From assembly GCA_022749755.1 (NCBI GenBank), contig CM040444.1, forward strand, positions 7,939,009-8,003,008: a stretch of DNA of 64,000 nucleotides. Direction: 5' to 3'. The notes beneath the pieces were generated by a model that saw only the letters and a list, made by a program, of their open reading frames with translations, did not search any database and was not told where the DNA came from. Of this stretch, positions 1 to 12,018 are shown piece after piece (positions within the stretch are counted from its first letter, which is position 1; each line of letters starts with the position of its first letter). The translations under genes and the position numbers were made by a program. This stretch comes from Azadirachta indica. Its lineage: Eukaryota > Streptophyta > Magnoliopsida > Sapindales > Meliaceae.

Positions 1-1539
1 AGTTGTAAATTTCATTCTTTTAGTTTAAAATATCATTTTTTTTTTCTGCAAAACTTATAATTGTTTTGACTTCTGAAAGAAAATTAATGACATGTGAGTC
101 TTTAAAGTTTAACTTATTAACCTCATTAGTCCTACTTAGTAATTTTAAACATAGCTATAAAAAATTATTTTATTAAAAAATAATGATTATATAGTTATTT
201 AATAGTAGTTAGCTAAAAAATTAATAATAGTCAGCTAAAAAATAAATAAAATATTAGATGTATGATTTATTTTATTTATTTTCTAATACCTATATAATAT
301 TAAATTGTTAATATATTGTAAAATTTTATGTTTATGTTATAGTACGATAGTTATGATTATATATAATTATAAATATTGTATTATAATATATTTTATTTAT
401 AGATTAGTATTTATTTATAATTTATTTTATTTGTTTTCTAATACCTAACTAATATTGAATTGTAAAATAAATAAACTTATATTTTAATTATATATATTAA
501 TAAATATTTAGTTATCCATGTACTATAAAATAATATATATTATTATTTTTATATTTATTTTCAATTAGGATTGAAAATAATTGTTTAGCTAATTACTATT
601 ATATAAGGGTATAATTGTTATTTTTAATAAATTAGAATTTTATAAGTATTTTTAAAACTATTAAGATTATTTAAATTAATAAGCTAAACTTTTTAAACAT
701 TTATATGTTATTATACTTAACTCTGTCAACTGATAGAAGAAAAATTTCTAGTATTATAGAAACAAGAGAGAGTATTGAGATATTAAGATAAACAATAGGG
801 GGAATTGAGAATTCTCTCTTTAAAAAAATCTGAAATATTTTTTTTAAACATTTTTTATATATAATATATTTATTTAAAAGATTATATTAAGCTCATTATA
901 TTTTATTAATAAAAATTATGAAAATATAGATAAAAATATAAATATATTTGATGCCATTTGTTATTGTTAAATAGAATTAGTAATTAAATATATTTTATAT
1001 TATTTAAAATATAAAAAAGAAGAGAATTTTCATTATTTCTATTGGTATATATATATATATATATAACATGTAATTATTTTTTATTTATATTTTCATAATT
1101 TTTTATTGAAAATATATAATAAATTTAACATAGTTTTCTAAATAGATATATTATATGTAAAAATAAAAAGTTAAAAAATATTTTATTTAATTTTTTTTAT
1201 AATTGAATATCAAATTATTATTGAGAAAGTAAAAGAGGAAGATTTAAATTTTTTTAGCATATGGGTTTGGTCTAACTCAGTGTTAGAATTTTTTTAATAA
1301 TATTTTTTAAAAATTTTATATTGAAATAATAAATTAAATTTTAATCCTTTAGACATCATGACAAATTTTAAAGTAGAGATGAAATTGTGATAATTGAAGA
1401 AAATATTGTAAAAAATATTAAAATAAGAACTAAATAATAACCAAAATAATTATTTCTTAATTTGTTAGGATAATTTTGCCTAACTACTCAATTTTAAGCT
1501 ATATCTTACTGTAATACAACAAGTATTTTAACACTGTAT

Positions 1540-2690
1540 TGCAGTCCAAAAAGGTGGTAAATATCTTAACGAGCTACAGATTCATAACGTCTATCCACCA
1601 AAACTTAAATGAGAGAGTTAAATGACCATTATGCCCTTAATCTTGTCGTATCGCACAAAATTATAAAAATGCCCTTAATATATTTTGCTATTTAACTCGT
1701 ATAGATATTTGTAATCTTTATACCTTATTGTGTAGCTTTTTGATATTTGTTATATTATAATAAGATATCGCTAAAAGTTGAGTAATTATATGAAATTATC
1801 CCCAAAATTAAAATTTTAAAATAAATTAAAAATCCAACCCTAATTTTTTAATTAGATTCAAAATCTTAATTTTTAGCTCTTTTATGATTCTACCAACCCT
1901 AGCACCAGTAACAATTGCTCGCCACACGGCGAATGTTGCTGATTGTTGATGATTTTAAAGTGATAAAGAAGATTTGGCAAGAAGTGTAAAGGGATGCAGT
2001 TGTTTAATGGTAAGTTCAGCGATGATTTCGAAAGAAGTATGAAGAGTTATGTGGTAGATGAGTTAAAATCCAAGGGAAAGAAAATAATAGATGAGAAAAA
2101 GAACGCCTTTTGAAGGAAAATGAAGAAGAAGAAGCAAGTTGCACTTTTCTTCCGTACACACAGAGAAGGGAAAGTAGATAGGAGTATTTTTCAACTAAGA
2201 TAGCAGATAGATTCTAAGATGGACTTAAGTTTAGGTTAAATTGGATAATAATATTTGTGTCCCTAAATTTTTTAATTTGCATCTTTAAACTTTTTGTAAA
2301 AATTAAAAAAGAAATTTTCTTTTATATTTTATAGAAAGACAATTTTACTCTCTTATCATTAATTTGTTTAGACAAATGTTATGAATCTATAATTTATTGA
2401 GATATTTGTTATCTTTATGAATTATAGTGTAGCATGCAAATACTTGTTACATTATAGTGAGATATCACCTAAAGTTAACTAATCAAATGAAATTACTCCC
2501 TTTTATTTATTGAAAATACGATTTTGCCCTTTTACTGTTAAATTTTTTTGAACGGATGTTATGAATTTGTAACTCATTGAGATATTTAAAATCTTTTTGG
2601 AGTACAATATAGAGTCAGAATGCTTATTGTATCTTAATAAGATATAGAGTAAAGCTGAGTAGCCAGCCGAAAAATATCCCTAATTTGTTA
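1540..2690. repeat. Three degenerate copies of a ~170-250 bp non-coding repeat
   Basis: Related blocks lie at about 1555-1805, 2345-2510 and 2525-2690. Each has, in the same order, a 'tgccctt'-like or 'ttttactc' stretch, a 'gttatgaat...' phrase (or 'cataacgtc' in the first copy), 'gagatattt', a 'tagtgtag'-like phrase and a final 'aagatat' or 'gagatat' with a sequence resembling 'ctaaagtt'. The second and third copies are nearly adjacent. The family is not recognised; it may be a decayed non-autonomous transposon. Confidence 0.45.
1994..2113 (+). other. Possible gene-fragment ORF, 39 codons
   Basis: A short open frame starts at the ATG at 1994 and stops at TGA 2111-2113. It lies in the least AT-rich patch of the left flank. 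The translation is charged and lysine/aspartate/glutamate rich, and the following bases continue a lysine-rich reading frame after the stop. I do not recognise the product. It could be an exon remnant or chance. Confidence 0.15.
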
Positions 2691-5600
2691 TTATTTAGAA
2701 GTTTAGAAATACAAATGATAACAATCTAATTGGTCAATTGAAAAAAAAAAAGTTAAAAGAATATTTGTTTATTTGTCCAAACTTAAGAGAACATTTGTTT
2801 TTTCCCAAACATCAGGGGGGTATGTATCTATTTTCCAAATATCAGGGGATATATGTCAATTTCTCCTTTTCTATGAGAACGGTTAATTAATTGAGGAAAG
2901 GATTTACAGATCCTTAAAATTTGGTTTACAGGACTTACAGTCCATTTAGAATAGTAGTTGGAAGCCTTAAAAGTGATTTTCAATACCTAAAATCTATTTT
3001 AAGCATTTGGTAATCTTTTCAAAAAATTGCTTTTATCCAAAATTTATTTTTCTACTGCAAATTTTGAGGAGCATCTCTTTACGAACTTTTCAAAACCTAA
3101 TTTTTAAAGTTGATTTCATCTACATGTATAATTTCACATATATTCCTATATAAATTGTATGAGCTTAAAATTGTCTTCAAAAAATTTCAGCTTATTTTAA
3201 TTTCTGATATGTATATTTCTATTTTTTTTAAAAATATAGTGTTCTACTTCAATCAGTATTGTTGCATAACCATCATCAAGTTTTATTTCAATAATATTGA
3301 AAAATTACATTATTTGATGATAAAAATAAGTAAATCTTCTTATTATAAATTATTTTACAGTGCATATATATTGACAAATAAATATTATGTGTATTTTAGT
3401 AACTTATATTATTATAATATTTTAACAGTAAAATGTACTAACAAAATATCAAATTCGTCATTAATTTATTTCGATATTATTACTTATATCCCTATTATTG
3501 CAAAATTACACTTTTGATATTTACCATTATAACATTAACATTGATAATTCATTTTTTAGTGCAAAAGAGCTTATTATCCTTATAGTAACAATGAAGTCAC
3601 CTAATTTTAGATTGTGTGTGAACCATAACTTGGCCCAACTCAATTTTTTTTTTAAAAAGAAGAAACAAAATATTTGTATTTGGAGTGTTTGAATTTTGAA
3701 CCTCGATCTTTAAATTTCAAATTTCAACCATTAAGTTAAACCAATTATTAATAATAATTATATACACTATATTATTTATTGTGAGCATACATTAAATATA
3801 AAATTAAATAAATATCAATTTCAAAAAAATTCAAACAAATATTAGAATAAAATTATTTAATAAAAAGTAATTTTAAATTAAAAAATTACTAAGAATAAAA
3901 AGTTTATTATTTCTTTTCAACTTTTTAAAAAAAAATTTTTACAATAAAATCAGATAAAAATAACAATAATAAAATGTTTAAAATTTTCACAATAAAATCA
4001 AATAAAAATATAATAAACCTAAGTTTCTCATAAAAATCCGTTTATGAACACGATGTTTTGTAAGACCTCATTATGGATAATTTTTTTTTTAAATTGTTAT
4101 ATTCTAAAAAAATAGTATTCAATAATTATTCTAAAATTAAAAATTAAAAGTAATTATAATCTCAATTAAAAGTTCTTTATTTTTTATATTTTTATATTAA
4201 TTTTTATAAAAGTTTAAATAAAATTTTCTTTTTATTAATTGATGGGAGCTCCCTTACATAATTACTATGCTAATAAAAGATATAAGAAAAAGTATAATGT
4301 TAAAGGACTGTTGATTCTTAACATCATTAATGGGTTAAAATGAATCTAAACACAGACACTATACCATACAGGCACTACAAATTTAAAATAAAATTTATGA
4401 TTCAAAAAGGCATTCATTCCAGCACTAGACTAAGTGCCCATTACAATTGTGTTTGTGTAAATGATATTATTTTCCTTCTACTGATTTCTTTTCTCTTTGA
4501 AAGATAATTGTTGCATAGTCTAAGTGCAAATAATTTAATAAATTTTTTAGGATTATTTTTCATTTTATACCATATCTCACGTATAATTTAAAATGTTTAT
4601 AAGAAATCACCAATGCCCTTATTAGTAGCAAATCACCATTATAAATAATAGAAAACAGTAAAATGACATGTTTGTCCTTGTTATAGTAAACATTGTGTGT
4701 GCAAATGCAAAAATAACCACATGTGTGTAGACAATGATATGTATTAACAACAAAAATTTAATTTGATCTGTACAGTGGTAATGTGTATCTCCTTAAGAAA
4801 AAAGTAAACAACTGTGAGGATATCCTTATAATTTTAGTAGAAATAGGAAGATGCTCCTATGATATAATTATTTTTATTTTAAATTGACTATTTTATCCCT
4901 CAACTATTAGAAGACGTATAAAATAAATATACTATCTTTGTTTTTAACTCGTAAATATAATCTTATTCTAATATTTATTTTTTAAAGTTATAACAATATT
5001 TTTACTTTTAATTATTTTTTCTAAATTTTCTATCAATTATTTTAACAATATTAATTATATATAATTTGTAAATAGAACATTTAATTAAAAAATTTTATGT
5101 TGTAAAAATTTTTAATAAATTTTAACAACAAATTTTATATTGTAAAAGATTTTATAATTAATGTTGTAAAAAATTGACAACCAATTTGATCATATTAATG
5201 CATAATTGATAAAATAAACTATTTTACTTAAATATTATGTTTGAAAAAATTACATATATTTAATATTATAAAAAAATTAATAGCAAATTTGAATAAAAAT
5301 ATTATGAGTAAAATAGTATTATAACTTTCAAATTTAAATGTTAAAATGAAATGACATTGATTACTACAAAACAAAAATAAAGACAATATACTTATTTTAT
5401 ATTTTCTAATATTTGAGAGTAAAATAATCAATTTAAAATAAGAATAATCATTTTATGAGAGTATATTTCTATTTTATTAAAGTTAATGGGAATATGTTCA
5501 TATTTCTTTAAAAGTTAGATGGTTTCTCACATAGGCTAAAAACCCAGGAAGATAAATTATTTTTTTCTCAAAAAATAGGGGGTTAAAATACAATATCTCT

Positions 5601-5983
5601 TATTACTATTATATGTTAAAATTTTCTTTTAAAAATTTCACATGACTAACACGCATTTTTCTTTTTCTAAAAAAAATAAAGTTGTATTTTTTTTTTACCC
5701 CTAAAACTGTTATCTTTGAGGATGACAGGGGCATTGTTGTATTTTTTTCTAGAAAATAAATAAAAAAATATTCCCTTAACTAAACTTCTGTAACTTTGGC
5801 TGATTAGAATATTATTATTTTAATATCTACAGTTCAGTAAAACAATAGCATATGATATAATTCTTTTATAATTAACAATTTAGCCTCCACGACTTACAAC
5901 ATATTAGATACTAAAATGTTAAATTTTAAAAAATATTTTATTTTATGATTTTGTAAAACGTTAGAAACAAAATACAATTATTT

Positions 5984-6008
5984 AAATTAAAATGCTAACA
6001 ATGAATTT
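5984..6008 (+). repeat. Left arm of a 25-bp perfect inverted repeat flanking the LTR element
   Basis: Bases 5984-6008 are the exact reverse complement of 13507-13531 on the other side of the retrotransposon. With the element removed (and one AAATT target duplication) the two arms would sit 18 nt apart and form a 25-bp stem. The right arm begins with the target duplication itself, so the element appears to have inserted at the loop/stem edge of a pre-existing palindrome. Confidence 0.8.
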
Positions 6009-6026
6009 TGACAAACTCATATGCTA

Positions 6027-6031
6027 AAATT
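6027..6031. repeat. Target-site duplication AAATT, left copy
   Basis: AAATT directly precedes the left LTR edge and recurs at 13507-13511 directly after the right LTR edge. A 5-bp duplication is the expected length for Ty3/gypsy integration and supports the element boundaries. Confidence 0.75.
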
Positions 6032-7463
6032 TATTGTATAATTTGTGCAGCGTGCGCGCGATGCTTGCAAGTGCACGAGATTGTAACAAGTAATATAGTG
6101 ATAAGAGGATGTCGATTCCACGAGAAATGTTAATCAATTAAGTATCAAAGGTGATTAATTTATGAATTTATTTGAAGAAATTGAAATAATTTGAGTAAGC
6201 AATTAAAATAAATAAAAATTAATTACTTAATAAAGTAAATAAAAGACTCAATTAATGGAAAAATATAGGGCCAATAATTTTATCTTAATTAGTAATATCT
6301 ACTTCTTCTATTGATGTTATTTTGATTTGATACCAGTATTGCCAGTTAATTATCCTATATTCGACAGTTTCTCTCGAGATCAATCGAAATTACTTCGCAC
6401 ATGTAAAATTAATTAAATGAAAGTGCATTACAATTAGTGATAATTTTTAATTAAAATTCATTAAACATATTAGTACATCTCTATCTAACATGCAATTTAC
6501 GGTATTTATCACATGATTTACATATGATATTCACTTCTCAGCTCATATCAATTCACATTTCATTCAAATATTGGTCAAATATTTAAAAACATTAATCATT
6601 ATGATAAATACTTAATACAAGATATCAAATTAAAAACAACACAATACCAAAAAATGAATACTTCCAATAAATTAAATCATTACCCTAAAAAATAAATCTA
6701 ATCACACATGAAATAGCGTTCTAGATTACTCATCAAAAAATTCAACAATCAAATATATAATCTCAGTCAACACAAATTATTTAATTCAATATGAAATTAA
6801 TAAGGAAAAGAAAGAAAAATTAGATAAGGAGAGCTTGAATCCATAAGGTTGATGAGAATTTTTCAATTTTTTGATGAAATTTCCTTTCTTCTTGTTGACT
6901 TTTACTCCTCTCTCTCTAGCCACCTTCTTCCCTTTCTCTCTCTAGAACTCTCTTTTCTTCCTTTATCTATGGTGACTCCTCCTTAAAAAAACAAGAAAAC
7001 TTAAAAATATGTCAAATCTGACCACCTATTTTGATATAAAGGTTAAAAATCATTAAATTTAAATTCAGGAGGTGCACGGGCGCTACTTTTTACGCAGGGG
7101 TGTTGAGGCGGCAGAAGTCATGGCGCGGCCAACAAAGGCTTCTCATGCAGCATATTTCAATTGGACCCCCTTTCTTTTAATTAATTTGAATTTACATCTT
7201 TATTTTGATATTTCTTCATTTTAGTCCTCAATTACTTGCATTTTGGTCCCCAAAAATAAAACTTTATGATTTTTATGGATGGCTAGCAAACGTGCTTTTA
7301 TACTTCATTTTCATGTCTTTCATGTTAAAACACGTCAACACGTACAAAATAAAAGTAAAATGTTTAAAAAAAATAATTATTTAAAACGAATTAAATAACG
7401 CTAAATATACTATTTAATAATAAATAATGTAAGTATAATCATATAGCAAAAATTAATATATCA
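6032..7463 (-). repeat. 3' LTR of the retrotransposon (left on the plus strand)
   Basis: This stretch aligns along its length with 12019-13506: both have the 'gcgcgcgat' to 'gcaagtgcac' start, the pyrimidine-rich 'ctctctctagccaccttcttccc' zone and the 'aattaatatatca' end. The plus-strand left end reads TA instead of the expected TG, and the right end is CA. It is ~55 bp shorter than its partner because of small deletions. Confidence 0.85.
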
Positions 7464-7480
7464 AATACCCCTAAAATTAG
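7464..7480 (-). other. Polypurine-tract region next to the 3' LTR
   Basis: On the minus strand the bases just before the 3' LTR read 'attttaggggtatt' and run directly into the LTR start TGATATATT. The location and G-rich core fit the plus-strand primer site of Ty3/gypsy elements. The purine run is short, so the exact extent is uncertain. Confidence 0.5.
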
Positions 7481-9300
7481 CGTTTGCTCGTTCTCGAGCA
7501 AAATAAAAATACAGATTAAAAGACTCAACAATACGAATGAACTTCCTTAACAAATTCGTGGCCAATGAGAATGCAACAAAATATAAACTTAATCATTCAA
7601 ATATCCAAGTATTAATAAGATTTCGTTTGCTATACTTGTGTAGTGTCTGAAAGTCATAAATTAATCATCCTCTATCATATCATTCTTCACATTATTAGAA
7701 TATAGCATGCATTAAAGTTCAGAACTCCAAATCTCACTAAGATGGTCACTCTAAAATAAGCACAATCAAAATTTAGGTTAACAGTTAAAAGTATGTGAGA
7801 CAAACAATATGCTTATATTTTTAATAGAAAAACAAGGCTCACATACAATTAAAAGAATACGCTATTTCTAATGTAATGATGGTGATCCCATGAAAAGAAT
7901 ATTACTAACCTGATTTTCATGGAAATGGATGCAGATTAATTAAATAACACATAAGATCAACATAGGACTTTTCTTCAAGGTTATAATAAGGCTGATGGGA
8001 GAGATAGTTGCAAGAAAAAATAGATAAAAAATAAATCAAAGTTTCGAGAACTTCAAACACATGCTTTTACCATCTACCTTCAAATTTCGCTTAACAACAA
8101 ATCTCACCATTACTCATTCATTTTCACCTTTCTTTTCTTTACAAATCACAACTCTCTTTTTTTTTTTTTTTTTTGCCTTATTTTACCTTTTGACGCGAGC
8201 GTTCATTGCTTAAATAGGCAAGAGTCTCGGTTACTCAGTAAAATTAAGGCTATATATTTCTATCCCCTTTTTCCTATCTTTCTTTTCTCTTTTCTTTTTC
8301 TTTCTTCTTTTTTTTTTTAGTGTGCATCAACTAATACTATTTTTTTTTTTACAATAAGCACACAAGTAACACACAACCACCCCCAAACTTATTTAAAAGC
8401 ATATGTCATTACATTTGTAGGATAGCTTAAAAGTTTCCGCAAGGAATAAGACAATAATTTCAGCTATCAGGTTTGTTTTTGTTGATTTTATAGAGAAATA
8501 GATTAACTTTAGGCTCAAAGTAGTTAACTAGGAAATCATGCATAAGATTAGTTAGAAAGGCTCAAATGGTTCAAGTAAGACCTAGAATCTTTTCTCATGT
8601 GTTATACAATCAATCTAAATAGTTAAAACAAAATATAATGAGATCACTAGAATAAAAAGATAACAAGAATAGATATAGAGTAGTTATACAACACTTAGAA
8701 TTAATGCACAAAGGCTCAAAAGCTCATTAAAAGGGTCATATGAGTCTATACTATCCTACATATCATATTCTAACTATGTGAATTCATCAAATCAAGACTC
8801 TGATCAATTTTGACATGAAGTGCATATTTCTTATGAGCATAACAAATAAAAACTGGTTAAAATAAGAATAAAATTAAGATATTTGCTTAATTTCTCATTA
8901 CTTTAAATTGGCCATGGCTAATTCATTTTTGCAAACTTTCACAAAGTAAGGAAGCCACTCAAAAACGAAAAACAAACACGAAAAAAAAAAAATTACCACA
9001 AAAAATGAAAAAAAATTATCAAAAAAAAATCTACTAAAATGAAAAAAAGTATCATAAAAAAAACTACTTCAAACAACTCTACCTCGAAACTTAAATCTAA
9101 CATTATCTTCAATGTTCGAAATTAAAGATTATGCAATAAATAGATTAAGTTGGAAGCGAAATAAAATATTAAAAATGCAAAGAGAAGGAAAAGGAACTGA
9201 TAGCATCTGATTTGAATAACTCCTTCACGCATCGCAAAAATCATCTTCTCCTTCTCAAAAACCTTGAGTTGCCTCCCAAGTAGCGCTAAATTTAACGTTT
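7481..9300 (-). other. Non-coding 3' internal region of the retrotransposon
   Basis: Lies between the integrase remnant and the 3' LTR and has no coding frame of note. It contains long homopolymer tracts (T at 8157-8174, T at 8310-8319, A-rich runs near 8980-9060). Near 9270, on the minus strand, is the 'agcgctacttgggaggcaac' phrase that usually follows the pol gene in Athila-like elements. I infer it is the long spacer typical of that lineage. Confidence 0.6.
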
Positions 9301-9321
9301 TCAGCCGGATAAGGTTTTTCC

Positions 9322-9690
9322 TCAATCAAATAGGGTCTTTGTAAAGAATTTTTTTGCCTTATTCTTTTCCTCTTCTCTATAGTAGTACTTCAAACGTTGG
9401 CCGTTAACTCGAAAAACATGTCCATTCTTATCTTTCAATTTAACCGTACCAGAGGAAAGTACTTTCTCAATCACGAATAGACCCGACCATCTTGACTTAG
9501 GTTTGCTTAGAAACAACTTTGATCTCCAATTGAACAATAGAACACGATGACCTAGTGCAAAATGTCTCCCAAGAACCATTCTATCATGCCACTCCTTTGT
9601 CTCTTTGTAAATATTTTGCACTCTTGTACACTTCATTCCAAAACTCTTTCATTTTCTGCTCATGAACATTTACTCTACAGCTATTGATGA
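9322..9690 (-). pseudogene. Integrase C-terminal remnant (Ty3/gypsy pol)
   Basis: Only the tail of integrase survives: the last ~110 residues, covering the 'WHDRMVLGR' segment and the SH3-like C-terminal domain with 'GHRVLLFNWRSKLFLSKPKS', 'RWSGLFVIEKV' and 'FRVNGQRLKYY'. In intact elements this domain binds DNA during insertion. The first ~15 residues are in a different frame (about 9640-9680), so there is at least one frameshift. Upstream it is joined directly to the end of the protease region at about 9690, with no reverse transcriptase, RNase H, zinc-binding or DDE core between them. This is a relic, not a working enzyme. Confidence 0.8.
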
Positions 9691-11852
9691 TATTTACCCT
9701 ATGGCAAGTACTTGGCTCGTTGGAAGATTTTATGTCATAAAAAATGCTAAATTTAACCTCTTCATCATTCACCCTTAGTGTTAATGCGCTACATTTCATA
9801 TCAATCAAAGCTTCACTAGTGATTAAGAAAGGCCTATCAAGAATGAGAGGAATCTTATGATCTTCTTCCATATCTAATACAATGAAATCTGTTGGAAATA
9901 TGAACTTGCCAACTTTGACCAATACATCTTCAACTACCTCCCTCGGATGCTTAATCGATCGGTCTGCCAATTAAAGAGAGATGGTTGTCACTTTAGCTTC
10001 ACCAAGACCCAATTTCCTAAAAATAGACAAAAACATTAGATTAATACTTGCACCCAAATCACATAATACTTTTTTAAAATAACACTCCCCAATGGTACAG
10101 GGAACGGTAAAACTCCCTGAATCCTTCAATTTTGGAGGCAACTTGTTTTACAAAATTGCATTGTATTCTTCCGTTAACATCACCATCTCATTCTGCTCCA
10201 ATTTCCTTTTGTTAGATAATATCCTCTTCATGAACTTTGCATAACTTGACATTTGCTTAAGTGCATCTGCAAAAGGGATATTAGTGTGCAACTTTTTAAA
10301 AACATCAAGGAACTTAGATAATTGCTTATCTAACTTATTCTTTTGAAGACATTGAGGAAACGGGATCGGAGACACATATGGTGGAGGTGACAAAGTTTTC
10401 TTCTAAGGAGTTGATGCTTCTTATGGTGACTTCGAGGAGTTTGTTTCTTTAGAGGTATTAATGGTGCCTTCCATTTACTCTTCACTAACCTCGTCCTCTG
10501 TTTTTGCTTAGTTTGACACTGAAGTTTCAAGTTATTCCTTCATTTGTACTTTCAATTTACCTTGTGGTTCTTTAAGTTACTTGCCACTTTTAAGTGTAAT
10601 GGCTTTCACTTGCTCCTTGGGATTTGTTTCGGTATTACTTAGCAATGATCCTTGTTGCCTTTTCGTTATTATACTTGCAAGTTGCCCTACTTGCACCTCT
10701 AAATTTTGAATAGAAGTTGCTTGATTTTGCAAAGTTGTTTTAGTCTTCATCATGAACTTGGAAGTGTTCATGGTAAGTTATGCAAGAGCATCTTCTAAGT
10801 TCACCTTCTTCTGTTGAAGTTGAAATTCGAAAGGTGGTTGCATAACATTTTGATCATTTCTCCAAGACAAGTTAAGGTGATTCTGCCACTCTTGATTATA
10901 AGTGTTGGAGTACAGATTGTTCTGTTATTGATTGTAGTTCCCAACATATGAAACTTGTTCAGAGGATGACGGAACTATGGATTACCAACTTAACAATCAG
11001 TACTTAGGTGATTATCACTATATAACTCACAAACCATCTAAGGAATTTGGATGAAATTTGCTGTCATAGCTCCCAGTTGCTTAGTTAGTGTGGTCAGCTG
11101 AACAGTAAGTGCAGTAATATTGTCTACTTCATGAATTCCCAAGGTCTTCTTGGATGTTAAACGTTCTATGGCCCATTAATGGCTATCTCTTCTAACAAGT
11201 CATAGGCCTTATCAATCATTTTCCTCATTAGAACACCTCCAGCTGCTGCATCAATAAGTGTTCGATTCGAACCATCTAACCCGTTATAGAAAGTCTGCAC
11301 TTGAAGCCATTTAGGTAACCCATGGTATAGGCCTCTTCTCATCAATTCCTCCTTGTACCTTGCCCAAGCTTTATATAATGACTCCATCTCATGCTAGGTG
11401 AAAGTGGTGATATCATTTCTCAGCTTTGTTATCTTTGTTGGCGGAAAGAATTTTGCTAAGAATTTTTGCACCAAATCATCCCAAGTAGTGATAGTACCCG
11501 ACGACAGTGAACTCAACCAACTCTTTAGCTTGTCCCTTAGTTAGAATGGAAATAATCTTAGTTTTATTGCATTCTCCGACACGCCATTATATTTGAAAGT
11601 GTCACAAATTTCTAAGAAATTTACAAATTTCTAGGAAATTTGCAATATAGGCATTCGGATCTTCATAAGCTAATCTGCTGAACTAAATTGGAGTTTGGAT
11701 CATCAGAATGATGGCTGGCTTGATCTCAAAATTGTTCACTTGAATGGCGGTCTTCTAATGCTAGTTGAAGCTCCATTAACTGTTGGAATAGCATATTCCC
11801 CTAAAACTCATTGATCTCCGGCTCCAATATTATCTCGAAAATTTTGTTTCAT
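9690..11852 (-). pseudogene. Gag-protease region of the Athila-like element, broken
   Basis: Translating the minus strand from the ATG at 11852 gives a recognisable gag polyprotein in pieces: an 'RRPPF...NNFEIKPAII' N-terminus, the retrotransposon gag domain with 'ESLYKAWARYKEEL' and 'LQVQTFYNGLDGS' (near 11290-11390), then a linker with 'PFADALKQMSSYAKFMK' (10150-10300). An aspartic protease follows, with 'CDLGASINLM' near 10030-10070 and 'LDMEEDHKIPLILDRPFLIT' near 9820-9890. Several in-frame stops and frame changes interrupt it (for example TGA or TAG codons in the first 100 codons), so no full polyprotein can be made. A second, truncated copy lies at 32595-34472. Confidence 0.8.
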
Positions 11853-11994
11853 GGTGCTAATTTGTGGCAGGCTTGACGTTTGTCTCTTCTTGCTTTTCTA
11901 ATCCACCAAAGGAAATACGTAAAATAAAAACAAAAAATAAAACTTTAAAGTAAATTTAAAATTAATCCAAATCGATATTAAAAGAACTTAACAT

Positions 11995-12012
11995 TCCCCG
12001 ACAATGACGTCA
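11995..12012 (-). other. Primer binding site, tRNA-Asp type
   Basis: Six bases inside the 5' LTR edge, the minus strand reads TGACGTCATTGTCGGGGA. This resembles TGGCGCCGTTGCCGGGGA, the complement of the plant tRNA-Asp 3' end used by Athila-like elements. The copy at 34615-34632 (TGGCACCATTGTCGGGGA) is closer to it. Both have lost bases by transition, consistent with decay at methylated cytosines. Confidence 0.7.
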
Positions 12013-12018
12013 AAAACT

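Larger units (their letters stand above)
1..5980. other. AT-rich intergenic region without a recognisable gene
   Basis: Very AT-rich sequence with frequent stops in all frames. The few open frames of 60-135 codons (for example around 3110-3517) are rich in I, Y, F, N and K, as expected by chance at this composition. The only structure I can see is a set of degenerate repeats at 1540-2690 and a small less AT-rich patch near 1900-2220. No RNA gene or transposon protein was recognised. Confidence 0.7.

Noticed and set aside
3110..3692. Two overlapping open frames of 135 and 64 codons
   Set aside because: Composition dominated by I, Y, F, N, S and K as expected from ~80 percent AT DNA; no motif, no relative in the window, no codon-use signal.
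7464..9300. An additional open reading frame such as an envelope-like gene, known in some Athila elements
   Set aside because: No frame of meaningful length or membrane-protein pattern remains between the integrase tail and the 3' LTR.
10330..10530. Lysine/arginine-rich frame overlapping the protease linker
   Set aside because: Shadow frame of the degenerate gag-protease region on the same strand.
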